Part shown: positions 54,642 to 64,000 of the stretch, in pieces
Layout: each line of letters opens with the position of its first letter
Numbering within the stretch: position 1 is the stretch's first letter
Assembly: GCF_963678635.1 (NCBI RefSeq)
Contig: NC_087065.1
Location: 37,971,888-38,035,887 of the forward strand
Length of the DNA stretch: 64,000 bases
Origin: Symsagittifera roscoffensis
Taxonomy: Eukaryota; Xenacoelomorpha; Acoela; Convolutidae
Reading direction: 5' to 3'
Made by a program: the position numbers and the translations under genes
The notes under the pieces: generated by a model
The model's input: the letters and a program-made list of their open reading frames with translations, nothing else
Told to the model about the DNA's origin: nothing
The model's database searches: none

Positions 54642-55183
54642 CCGCACCCACCGCTCCGAGCTCGAACGTGAGAGACAGGCTAGGGACTGCTCCTCCTCCC
54701 AGGCCGCAATCGATTGGAAGCCGACTCGGCAGATCGGTGGAACAGAACAACAGGAATAACTCCCAGACCGCGTCTAGGAGGAACGATTCGCCTGCCACGA
54801 CAAATCCTGTTTCGACAGCAGGACCGTCTACAAGTACCGTGCCAGCGGAGGGAATCGAATCAGGCAGCAGGCTGCTTTGGAATAGATCAGATCCTAGTCA
54901 TTGGGGTCAGTATAAGACGGACATGTCGGCGAAGTTGAATATGAATACCTTGACGTGTCGGGAGGATGCGATGAGAATGACTGGCGGTGAAAGTCCCACA
55001 GTGTCGCGACTTTGCTGGATACCGGGTGTGGATTGGCTGCTAGCAGAGCAGGAGAAATTCAGCTCCTCGACCTCACTCCGACATGTAGACCTGGATGGAG
55101 GACCTCATGGCAATGGCTTTGCGTACGAAGCCACACAACAACATATGGTTGTATCTGTCACCGAGGCTGTGCACCTTGGGTGA
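54620..55183 (+). pseudogene. E2 second polyprotein, part 2 (before deletion)
   Basis: Continues the previous part in the new phase without a stop from the SGNH tail (APTAPSSNVRDRLG) into SGSRLLWNRSDPSHWG. This shows that the regions split in E1 form one protein. At about 55095 a deletion of about 1.04 kb relative to E1 removes the second SGNH-like domain and throws the rest out of frame (the last 30 codons are missense). Confidence 0.8.
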
Positions 55184-55361
55184 GGACGCGTTTGAGCATG
55201 CGCCGGCAATAATTAAAGAGATACACGCGTATCTGAAGAATCTACTTAATGCCCGGGAGTTGGCTGGAGGCAAGATGTTGAAACTGATGCAAGACGTAAA
55301 CACGATGTCGTTGGACAAGTTCCAAGCTGACGTGCTGGCCACGAAGGCACAGTATGAATGA
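55095..55361 (+). pseudogene. E2 second polyprotein, part 3
   Basis: An 88-codon frame after the deletion (MAMALRTKPHNNIWLY, LMQDVNTMSLDKF), matching E1 30930-31185. It ends at TGA 55359-55361, where E1 has an Arg codon; the next part is in the same phase, so this is a single nonsense change. Confidence 0.8.
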
Positions 55362-55373
55362 TCAGATGCTATC

Positions 55374-58300
55374 TTGGGTGGAATGGGAGTGGGATGGACG
55401 CCATCTTTCCTATCGACGTGCTATCCGAAGGCATCTAGGAACCTGATCGCGAGCTTCGTCAAAGACATCAGGAAGTTGTCGATTGGCCTGGTGCTAGCCT
55501 TATACGTGACATTTGGTCATGAAAACTTTGTGAAAGGACCGGCAAACCTCTTTACCCAAGCGTTGGCAGATTTGAGATTGGACGGACTCCTGACTCTGAT
55601 TGCCATGACCTATGGTCGACTGGGAGATTTGCTTGTGCTATTACGTTACCCTGAACAACTACAGGGACCCAGTCGTGAGTTCAATGCACAGTTGGAAACC
55701 GCCTCGCTCAAGAAGATGAAAGACTGGAGGACTCTCCTGCTTCAATACCTCTTGCAACAGAACAGAAGCGTCACAGGAGAGGACAAGGTGGCGACGAACG
55801 CAGGCGAATGTAAGCAGTATTGTGGCATGCCCTTACTAACAGACTTAGCTGTCATGATGCGGATTGATCCGTTGGCTCTGGTCCACGGACTGAGGGAATT
55901 CGTCACAGTGGTGTATGGACCGGTGATGTCTTTTGCGTTCCCGGATGTGCAAGTTAAAGCGTACAGGAATTCAGTGTTGTACGTCAACCTGGTCTCAGTC
56001 GTGGATTGTTCGGTGCTGAATTGGGTAGAACAGAGTGAACTGAGGAAGCTGGCTAGCGACGATAGGCTGTTTGGAAGAATAGCAGAGCCAGGCTGGGTGT
56101 TGATGGACTTCAACAACCACTTCAAATGCAGAATGGGCCGTGAGGATCTGTCCCACATCCAGTTTAACCCAAAACTCTGGAATTTGAGACCAGTGGTGAA
56201 GGATACAGGAGAAGCTGTGGGTGTACCTCAATTGCCGGGAGCCTATGCCCATGCGAAAGAGAATCAACAAACATGGCTTCCTGGGTCCAGGCCGCTGCCG
56301 GACCAATGCCATCGATATCCACCGATAAGGAGGATGTTGTTGGGAGTCACATCTCCCATCACTGCCCCTCGTATTGGAGCAGCTCGTGACGCAGAGAAGA
56401 GAATGCTGAAGTGGAGTGGAGGGATGGAGCCGCGCTTCATCAGCTGGAACGTTGCTCCCGCGCATACGTTCGACTTCTCATTCCCCGATGCCTGGAGCAG
56501 GAAAAAGATCAAAGCACTACCCTCCAGGAGACCAGAGGTCTCGGCTGAAACGTGGAACGAAGTATATTCTTCCGCGGATGACTTATCGAGACTGAAGTGG
56601 TCAGGAGAAGCGAAAGTGGTGATGCTGGAGGTGGCAAGGGAGAGCAGAGGAGGCTCATATATAACGATAGAGGACCTGGCCCCACATGGCGAGGAGTTGG
56701 TAGAGTTCCTGGTCGATGATGAATTGTTTTATCATGCAGGAGACATGGCCGTACCGGCTCGGCCGGATTCGGGCACAGACGCGCGACAAGGACTCTCGGG
56801 ACCTAGGCCGAAACCTGATGCGGACGACGATGATTTGATGGATCAGGACGATAACGATGACGGGACCGGAAGTAAGACGGAGAAACCGGGAGAGACCGAT
56901 CTAGGAGCGTTGGAAAGGGACTTGCTAGAATACCGGTTCAGTGAAGACGACGATGGGGAAGTCGATGGGAGTTTATTGTTAATGGCACCATCGTCCTTCA
57001 TGTCTCCTACAAAGGAGGCGTCGGCCGATCTATCTCCGATAGACCCAATAAGCCAGGCTAGAGAGTGCCGAAGCAGGGATCCGCAGAAACTGCTTTATGA
57101 ATCACCAAGGAGGAGGAAAATCGAAGAGTCAATGAAGATATCGTTCCTCAGCACATTACCAGAAGAAGAATGGGAAAGATATCAAATGGAGTTGGAAGGC
57201 AAGACAGGAGCAATCTGGAGCCGAGTAAACTTCATGGAGAAATCTTGGGACGTGATAAGGCGATATGGGACGCATTCCATAATGAAGGTGGGATTGAACC
57301 AACCCATCATGCGTGAGGTCCTGGAGAAAATAGTGAGCTCCATGGAGTCGGATGTTCTGACCGAGTCAGTAACAGAAGACAGTGCCGATGATCAGCATGT
57401 TGCAAAGAAATTACCTGTCAGACGAGCCAGGAAAGGGCTGAAGCGACTAAAAGGGAAAACAGGAAGTCGAGCCATGAACCCGAGAGTGGTGAAGTCGAGA
57501 GCCAGCGCAGTGGTGACCTCTTTAACGAGCGCAGGTCGTTCAGGCGAGAGCGGGCAAGGAGATAGCGCAACGCTGACAGGGGGAGAAAAAGAGAATCTGA
57601 TACCCCCTATGCTCTTGGCAGTTCTGACCGTAACCGCCACTAGATCGAAGAAGACGGCGCGAACCCTGGCAGACACTAAGTTAGAAATGGAAGTCATCAG
57701 TCAATGTGGATCTGGAGGACTTGAAGATTACAGGCCCTCGCGGACCAACATAGCCAAGCTGAAGCTGGAAGGACAACTCGACGTGGTCGAGTACAGTCGA
57801 GTCACTGTGCCGGAATCGGTCCACATGGGAGATCCGGCAGGGGGTTATGTGGAGATGTTGAAAGCGAGGAACTCCGCGAGAGGGCACCTGATGGCTTGGA
57901 GTGAAAAGCGGGCCATGCAAGAATATCTGAAAGGGCTTACGGAGAACTCTAACTTCAATCGAAGAGAGTATGGCACAGTAATGTCATCAGAAGCGAACGA
58001 AATTGGATTGGAAAAACTGCTAGAAATTTCCTGGAGGGCGGCCCTCCAGAAATACTTCGATGAGACGATGAATGCACCTGCTACTGTGGCAGCATACCTG
58101 GCTCATCCTTGCGTGAGAACTGATCTGCAAGTACGACTGGCTTGGTGCTTGATGGGCATCAAAAAGGCGGAGTATGAAGCCAGTAATGACTCGAAATCAC
58201 GAGAACAGGAGCTAGAGTTAATGGAAGCTCTACGAGCATTGATTTCGAAAGACGATTCAGCGATAGCATGGGCTAAGCGTAAGGATGCCCTTTGCTTTGT

Positions 58301-59249
58301 CAGGTTCGTGGTGGATCGCATCCCCACTCCTGTGTTGGGAGAATGTATAAAGATCATTCGGCAAAAGGGAGTTGATTGCGAAAGGAACTTCCTTAGGGCA
58401 CTCCTAGAGCTGTATCAGGACATGCCATTGACCGTGCCAAGCAAGGAGTCGAATGATATGGAAAGCTATCGCAAGTTGGAAGAGGTGAGAAGATACTCCA
58501 ACAAAGAATTGAGAGTGAGCAGAGACTTGATTGAAGCGGCCAGAGGACAAAAGGAGTTTGCAACACTAGGGAAACTGAAGTCGTTCCAATACGTGTCTGG
58601 CATACCGGGGATGGCGTATAATCCCTTCGTGAACGAAGAAGCCAGGGAAGCATACTTCGACTACGAGCAAGTCACAGTGCTCAACTTCTGGGTTGAACGG
58701 ATTAAGGAAATTGGAATGTTGATGGTGGAACAACCCAAGCTTGGAATTATTTTGGAAGAACGAGTAGTCGAGCCCTCGATTCCCGAGCTAAAAGGGCAAG
58801 TGAGTTTTGATTGTGGTTCTTGGGACGGTCCGTTGAAAACCAGTCTAGTAGTGATGTGGGAACTCATGAAACCTTCCTGGTGTCCCCATCCTAACGCAGG
58901 CTTAATCTGGGACATGACCGCGGATGTCATGTTAGAACGGGATGATGATGCGAGTTTACATGATCTGGCCATGATACATCACCTGCTGGCCATGAGATTG
59001 ACGAAGAAGAAGAGCAACCCGTCCACGGAGCTGTCCGAGGAAGGTACATCGAGTAATTGGTTGAAGCAAGGCACATGCTTGGCTCAACACAGTGGGATGG
59101 AAGGACATGTTTGTAACCTGGGACACTGCCTGATTACGCTAAGCGAGCAGCATCGACAACTGGCACGATTGTACGGAAGATTGAGCATGTCAGATAAGAG
59201 TGCCATGGAGTTGGTCGCAGACTGCCATGGGGTGACGGACGTAACCTGA
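55374..59249 (+). pseudogene. E2 second polyprotein, long uninterrupted part
   Basis: 1,291 codons without a stop. It covers in one frame what E1 shows in five pieces (31200-35075). Order: an unrecognised alpha/beta-looking part (GVGWTPSFLSTCYP, then RIDPLALVHGLREF), an Asp-rich low-complexity stretch after PKPDAD, a basic RRARKGLKRLKGK segment, a helical domain, and a part with SFDCGSWDG and QHSGMEGHVCNLGHC. No signal peptide, protease, envelope or polymerase motif was recognised. A one-base loss near 59245 ends the frame. Confidence 0.85.
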
Positions 59250-59257
59250 TCACAGCC

Positions 59258-60619
59258 TTGGGATTTTGCAGCAAGACGAGTTCGATAGAATCGCTCGAGC
59301 GCTTGGAGCGTACCCATGAGCTAGTGACGTCCCTCAGCGTGGAAATATTCCCTGGAGCATTACAGACAGAGCAAAAGATTGGAGGCTGGCGAGAAGCCCT
59401 AGAGAATGAAATGAATCTGAAGGATAGTGAAGCCTATCACAGATCTACTGGTTCAAAATATATGGTGGGTTCAAGCTCAGCGCCGTATTGTAATAGCAAG
59501 TATCCTACGCACATGGTGGTGATGGATGCGAGGACGCAACAAGTGTTGGTTGACCAACTTTTCTCTGTGCCAAAGTGCGTGAGGTTGGCCAGAATGTCAG
59601 AGAGGTCATATGACTTGTTGGCAAAGATCTTTCGGGCAGTCCCGAAGAGATCCGAAGGCGAGTTGCAAGACGTTGTGGGTGAAGAATTCATGAGACTGAA
59701 CGAAGGCAACGTGAGTGAGTTCCAGAAACAGAAAGCGAGTGGAGCGTTACCCACTGAATTCCCCACCATAGAAGAGAAAGACGATTTACATAGAATCCTG
59801 ATGGAAGTGGAACCGTTGCTGGGAGCCTCAGGGTATCGGACCCGAAGGAACATAGTGAGAACCCATGGGGAGTATCCTTGCCACTGCTTGGCGCAGACGT
59901 TGTGGTACCCTAAACGCGGGAATCTGATCCTAGTCTGGGACGTGGAGGAGTTGTACTCCACGGGGTTGCCCGATCAGAATCAACAAGTGTCAATCGTGGT
60001 GGTTAGCGCCATGCTAGCAGTGAGATGGTTGGAGGCTAACGCGGACACAAGTGAGCAGGAGACGGCCGTGCCGACTCCTGAACAGTTGAGCAACGTTAAA
60101 ATGAGTCGTGAATTGGATATTTTCAGAACCACCTGCAAGGTTCTGAGAATACCTAAAGCCATTGAAAGAATATGGTCAAGGCAAAGATTGATGCCTTGGT
60201 TCCGTGCAGTGATGACATCTTGGATGTATGAACGCGCGAAGCGTCACATGTCAAGGAACACGGAAGCCTATCAATCTTTCCAGCTAGACATAGGACCAGG
60301 AGCCTATAAGAGAGCTTTCCTGACGCATAGAAACGCGGTCACCACGGCGGTGAAGCGGGTAGCTGGAGCGCCTTGTGTTACTGAAGATGAGAAGAAAGAG
60401 GTCTTAAGAGCTGACCTAGAACGAAACGTGAGCATATGTCTTCACAACAGCTTTTGCAGGAACCGGGAGCAGAAGGTGAATGTGGACTTGCTACCTTGTT
60501 GCAAACCGAGGCTGTTGGAACAGGAGGGTTGGGGCACGGCCCGCAACTCTCTGGACATGTTAGAGAAAGTCCTGGAAGACAGTGACGCTGAACATCAGGA
60601 TGGAGAAATGATGGAGTGA
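59258..60619 (+). pseudogene. E2 second polyprotein, C-terminal part
   Basis: 453 codons in the next phase, matching E1 35085-36389. Conserved YPCHCLAQTLWYPKRGN and a W/R-rich helix (IWSRQRLMPWFRAV) that is partly deleted in E1. It ends GEMME, at the same place as E1 GEVIE, so this is the true C-terminus. Function unknown. Confidence 0.85.
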
Positions 60620-61352
60620 AGATGACCAAAGAAGAGAAGAGAAGGAGAGAAAAACTTGATTGTATTTGTGTGCTAAAACTTGAACAAATCAACCAAGTTT
60701 TGATTATTGAACGTGTTAAACTTTTTGTTTTGATCTAGTTTGGTCAGACCAAACTTTGAAAATGTTGCAATTGTTAAAATTGTTGAAATTGTTGATTTTA
60801 GTTACTACTATCTATGTATGTATATAAGGAGCATAGGTGAGTATATTTACCTATTTATTCCCGACTGAAGTTTTTAACCTGTGTAAGACACAAATTCACT
60901 GTGTGGCGACATGGTAAGTTTGAGTAAACTCGCTCGAGAAGGGTGGGTAACTCAATAACTTTCCTAGCCACAGAGTTTCTTAGTTTTAATATGGAAAGGA
61001 CCGCATAAATGACTGATTATACTTGGTGAGTGAAGTTAAGTTAATTTTAACGGGTGCGTGGCCGTGCCACGTCCCACTTTTTAATCAGAGGCGAAAAGAA
61101 GTTTTATGGCGAGATGACGTAAGTAGTCAGAAAAGAAATTTTATCTAGGACCCTCCTCATGGTGCGAATTTTGTGAAAATGTTGAAAGGCAGTGAGATGT
61201 AGTACGATGCCATTTGTGAACACGTAGTGAGTTGAGTTGGAGTAGATAAATTTCAATTTCTTATGCAATTTGTAAGATTGGTTACTGAAAACTGGATAAC
61301 TACTTGACGATAACCCGGTGTTATGCGATCAATAGGGACATTGATGGAGACT
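60620..61352 (+). other. E2 3' non-coding region
   Basis: Collinear with 36390-37121. Hairpin CGTGGC-CGT-GCCACG at 61057-61071. No frame. Confidence 0.7.
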
Positions 61353-61365
61353 TGTCCGGGGAGTA
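61353..61365 (+). promoter_or_regulatory. Polypurine-like tract before E2 3' LTR
   Basis: TGTCCGGGGAGTA directly before the LTR start at 61366. Confidence 0.65.
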
Positions 61366-61903
61366 TGTGCCATTCTGCCAGATGACACAGCATAACCTTC
61401 CCGCGACAGAAAAAAAAGTGACTAAAGGCCTTATGAACAAAAAAGTGTTGCGACGGAGGGTCAGAATGTTCTAGAATTTTTATTTTTAAAATTTCGATTG
61501 GAAGAAGAACATTTCTGAGAAATAGAAAAAAGACGGCCATTTTGAATAAAAAAGACGAAAATCAGAACCACGATATAGATTGTGAGGAACAGTTGTATCA
61601 GAGACAGAAAAACACGGAGCCTCTTATCGTGGCAAGAACACACGATAAGGACCTTAGCGACAGAGATTTGTGGAGACAGAGGCTTCAGTGGGGGGAAGAG
61701 AAATACCACGCAACCCTCCCGGGACACGAAATATAGGAGATAAGAGTGTTATCTCAAGAAAATCACGGGAGCGGAGGCTTGGTCCCCCAGAGACTGTTAT
61801 ATGTGAAGGGACTGTGAAAACTGACTATAACAGCTGCTGTAATGTCCTAGATCTTAATTAACACCGTTATTATTTAATATTTCAGAGCATGAGTAGATAG
61901 AAA
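61366..61903 (+). repeat. E2 3' LTR, first 538 bp
   Basis: Matches 38865-39402 with very few differences, then stops at GATAGAAA, where E3 begins. The missing 346 bp should lie beyond E3 if this is a nested insertion. Confidence 0.88.
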
Positions 61904-62222
61904 TGTGACATTCGACCAGAATGGCCAAAATGCAGTCTCTGCAGAATTCAGGATTTTAGCAGTGAACCTTCCGGATTGGCGATTTAGAACGGATAAGGAC
62001 GTTATTTGAATGATTGGCCAAACGGTGAAGGCTAGAAGATTCTGGAATTCTAAATTTTAAATTTTCGAAGTGATGACGTAACATTTCTGAGAAATGTTAA
62101 AACGGCCATTTTGGCTAAAATAGCAGAAAGAAACAGAACAACTTTATCTGCGATTACGAACAGTACGAAAATCGAGACTAAAAAACAACAACGAACTACC
62201 AAACAGCAGAGGACGTTCCGAG

Positions 62223-62254
62223 TTGCAACTATTGTGCTGTTACAATAGTTGCAA
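62223..62254 (+). other. E3 LTR hairpin, 13-bp perfect stem
   Basis: TTGCAACTATTGT, six bases, ACAATAGTTGCAA. It is followed by a second hairpin CCGTTG-CGAA-CAACGG at about 62257-62272. It occupies the place of the E1/E2 CTTATCGTG hairpin, with unrelated stem bases. Confidence 0.75.
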
Positions 62255-62287
62255 GGCCGTTGCGAACAACGGTGAAGGGTAAAAACC

Positions 62288-62356
62288 AGCCCTCCGAGTT
62301 AGCGTGAACCTGAGGTTAAGGAGCTTGATTCGCCGGATTCAAGAATCCGGAAGGGT
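62288..62356 (+). repeat. Palindromic module in E3 LTR
   Basis: GCCCTCC at 62288 and GGAAGGGT at 62349 (61 bases), centre TTAAG-GAG-CTTGA. Confidence 0.6.
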
Positions 62357-62836
62357 CTCGGGACGGGAACTTTTATGAACTTGTATTGAATTTTAGCATC
62401 CTGTCATGTCCTGACTTGAATTTAACTGATATTTTGATTAGTTTTGACAAGGATGAGGTGCTAGGAGTTGGGGGGAAAGGGTTGATCCATCTTCGATGGA
62501 GATGATGATTTTTATCTACTGAACAAAAACAATAGTAATATGATAAGTAGTAGCCCTGTTTTTAGGAGTGACCTCGTGGTCTGGGGATACAGAGACCCAG
62601 CCATGAGCTCACTAATTTTGCATGTAATTCAGTTAATTTGAGCGTTCTGGTCGAAGCCGGAGAACAGTAACGTTTTTGTCAGCCTGATGTAAGAAAGACC
62701 ACCGAAAAGTACTGGCTTGGTAGAGACGGTGAAAAACATGCAAAGCTCTGTTTAGACGCTAGCCAGTCGTCTTAAGACTTAGTTTTGTTATCCGTCGATA
62801 TGTATCTTCCGGGCGAATGTTACATGTATGTTTTTA

Positions 62837-62851
62837 TGGCGCTCCTGGGTG
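62837..62851 (+). promoter_or_regulatory. Candidate primer-binding site of E3
   Basis: TGGCGCTCCTGGGTG, 12 bases after the LTR end, identical to E1 and E2 although the flanks differ. Confidence 0.7.
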
Positions 62852-62975
62852 TTATTCTTTCATAACATCATGACCGGCGGGACCGTTAACGAGCACTCCG
62901 CGCCGAGCGGATGCTCACATTAACGCCCTTAATAGGCCTAAACAGCCGGGGCGGAAGGGTAGTTCGGAACGCGGA

Positions 62976-63044
62976 AGCCTTCCGGATTACCGTGAATAGT
63001 TTTTTAACCTAGTTAAGACCGAAAATTCACGAACCAGGAAGGGT
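62976..63044 (+). repeat. Palindromic module M2 of E3
   Basis: AGCCTTCC at 62976 and GGAAGGGT at 63037 (61 bases), inner TTAAC-CTA-GTTAA at the centre. Confidence 0.65.
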
Positions 63045-63590
63045 GGGGGGAATCATGAATCCCTCATCCCCTGAGTGGTTTGTGACCAAAAACACTTAAA
63101 GATATAAGCAAAACCAAACAAAAAGTAGTATAGTACCCAAGAAAAACAAAAAAAACATAAAAAATAACCGGAAAAACCAAAAACAGTAAAAAAGTAAAAA
63201 ATCAGTAGAAATCATCCCCCCAGACAAGATGTGATTCAACCCCCCCGTTTGTTGTTGATAGATATATTGTTGTTACAGGCATTTATATCAGTCAGGATCG
63301 TTACGATCAATTTTGTAGCCCGTTTGTGAGGCTTGTACTGTAAGGTTATTTGAGCATTTAAGCACGTTAATGATAAATTGCGCTCAATCCGGAAGGGTCA
63401 GCTGATTTGCGCTCAATTCGGAAGGGTCTTGGGTGAAGACCGATCCGGCAAGCAGTTCAAGGAGCAACAAGAAGGGGCTCAACGACAACAACAATCGACT
63501 GTTGGGTATCGTTAACAAGTTTTGTATCCCTTTTGGTACAAAAAGTAAGATAGTAATCTGTGGGGGGCTCGACAGTGCTGCACTGTAGTG

Positions 63591-63659
63591 ACCCTTCACC
63601 GAACTGCGAATATCCGAGTTAAGCACCTTAATTTGGATAATAAACAAACCCGGAGGGGT
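63591..63659 (+). repeat. Palindromic module M4 of E3
   Basis: ACCCTTCAC at 63591 and GGAGGGGT at 63652 (61 bases), inner TTAAG-CAC-CTTAA at the centre. Confidence 0.6.
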
Positions 63660-64000
63660 ATAGTATTACTAATATTATTATTCATATAGCCTATATTAAT
63701 AGTCACATATCGTTTTTCAGTGAAAAACAACGAAAACAGACCGGTTTTTAGGGTCAAAATAGCGATATTTTGATCCCCCCACAAGTCGCGATTTTTGAGA
63801 TATCGATACTTTTTGAAACGGAAAAAAACGCTAAATTAGTGTGTTACATCGTAACTGCACTACTGTAATAAGTAGAACCGGTTAACTTTAGTTCGGAAGT
63901 GGTTGGAACTAGTTTGGTACCAAAAACCAAATTTTCCCAATTTTTGATAGTAAGAAACACTAAAAATTTAGAAAATTTTTTGAAATTTTTGAGGTAGGAC

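Larger units (their letters stand above)
38865..61903 (+). mobile_element. Giant LTR retrotransposon E2 (Ty3/gypsy-like)
   Basis: 5' LTR 38865-39748; partial 3' LTR 61366-61903, broken by E3. It keeps leader, complete gag, full pol order and most of the second polyprotein. Breaks: TAG between gag and pol, a one-base loss near 49645, a one-base loss near 54615, a 1.04-kb deletion near 55095, TGA at 55359, and a one-base loss near 59245. Adding back the missing LTR part and deletion, the family length is about 24.4 kb. LTR copies differ at only a handful of sites over the 538 comparable bases, so it looks younger than E1. Confidence 0.9.
61904..62824 (+). repeat. E3 5' LTR
   Basis: 921 bp from TGTGACATTC to ATGTTACA, with blocks resembling E1/E2: AAGGCCATT-like start, GAAAGGGTTGATCCATCTTC near 62477, GACCTCGTGGTCTG near 62570. 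The 3' copy is outside the window, so ends rest on TG/CA and the PBS position. Confidence 0.75.
61904..64000 (+). mobile_element. Third giant LTR element E3, 5' LTR and leader only
   Basis: Starts TGTGACATTC inside the E2 3' LTR. Shares with E1/E2 the LTR layout, the end ATGTTACA, the PBS and the palindromic modules, but overall sequence is much more diverged. It continues past the window end; coding parts are not visible. Confidence 0.8.
62825..64000 (+). other. E3 leader (partial)
   Basis: Candidate PBS at 62837-62851. GGAAGGGT replaces the GGAGGGT of E1/E2 at 62953, 63037, 63391 and 63420. Module spacing follows that of the E1 leader. No coding frame seen. Confidence 0.7.

Overview
This window is a eukaryotic repeat landscape. 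No host gene, tRNA or rRNA was recognised. Nearly every base that can be assigned belongs to a retroelement. The AT-rich non-coding DNA, the element families (Penelope-like, CR1/L2-like and Ty3/gypsy-like) and the style of the gypsy Gag/Pol and SGNH proteins suggest a metazoan, most probably a nematode. That last step rests on remembered protein style and was not searched.

Layout. 1-4133: two copies in the same orientation (minus strand) of a decayed non-LTR element, seen as a 1.26-kb direct repeat around a reverse transcriptase (RT) remnant. 4219-4960: a plus-strand RT remnant of another kind. 5553-10460: a CR1/L2-like non-LTR element with an SGNH remnant, a PHD-finger ORF1, a broken endonuclease-RT ORF2 and a partial tandem duplication of the RT. 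10500-13464 (minus): the RT/GIY-YIG part of a Penelope-like element (PLE) with a PHD-type zinc finger inside its RT and a hammerhead-like core in its 3' region. Its probable upstream ORF lies 25 kb away at 38071-38760, because a giant LTR element (E1) sits between the two parts.

13465-38017 (E1), 38865-61903 (E2) and 61904 to the window end (E3, only LTR and leader visible) are three members of one giant LTR retrotransposon family, all on the plus strand. LTRs are about 0.88 kb (TG...CA) and a shared candidate primer-binding site lies 12 bp after each 5' LTR. A leader of about 3.1 kb follows, full of symmetric palindromic modules and, in E1 and E2, a duplicated RNA fold just upstream of gag. 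Next come gag with two zinc knuckles, and pol in the order protease, RT, RNase H, serine/acid-rich linker, integrase, GPY/F and an extension ending in a macro-domain-like fold. After a spacer of about 0.5 kb comes a second very large reading frame of about 2,900 codons. It carries a coiled coil, a complete SGNH (GDSL) hydrolase, a second degenerate SGNH-like fold and long unrecognised regions. No signal peptide or envelope-like membrane segment was seen in it. The full-length family unit is estimated at about 24 kb.

All visible copies are defective, but in different places, so comparing them shows which breaks are secondary. E1 has lost 3.4 kb of gag/protease, carries a 3.65-kb internal tandem duplication that mixes E1-like and E2-like sequence, and has many stops. 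E2 keeps gag, but has an amber codon between gag and pol, a frameshift before integrase, a 1.04-kb deletion in the second polyprotein, and a 3' LTR interrupted by E3. The most interesting material is the giant family itself: the second SGNH polyprotein, the macro fold behind integrase, the exactly spaced 67-bp palindromes, the covarying leader RNA modules, and a polypurine-tract-like 12-mer that recurs inside pol in two reading frames.
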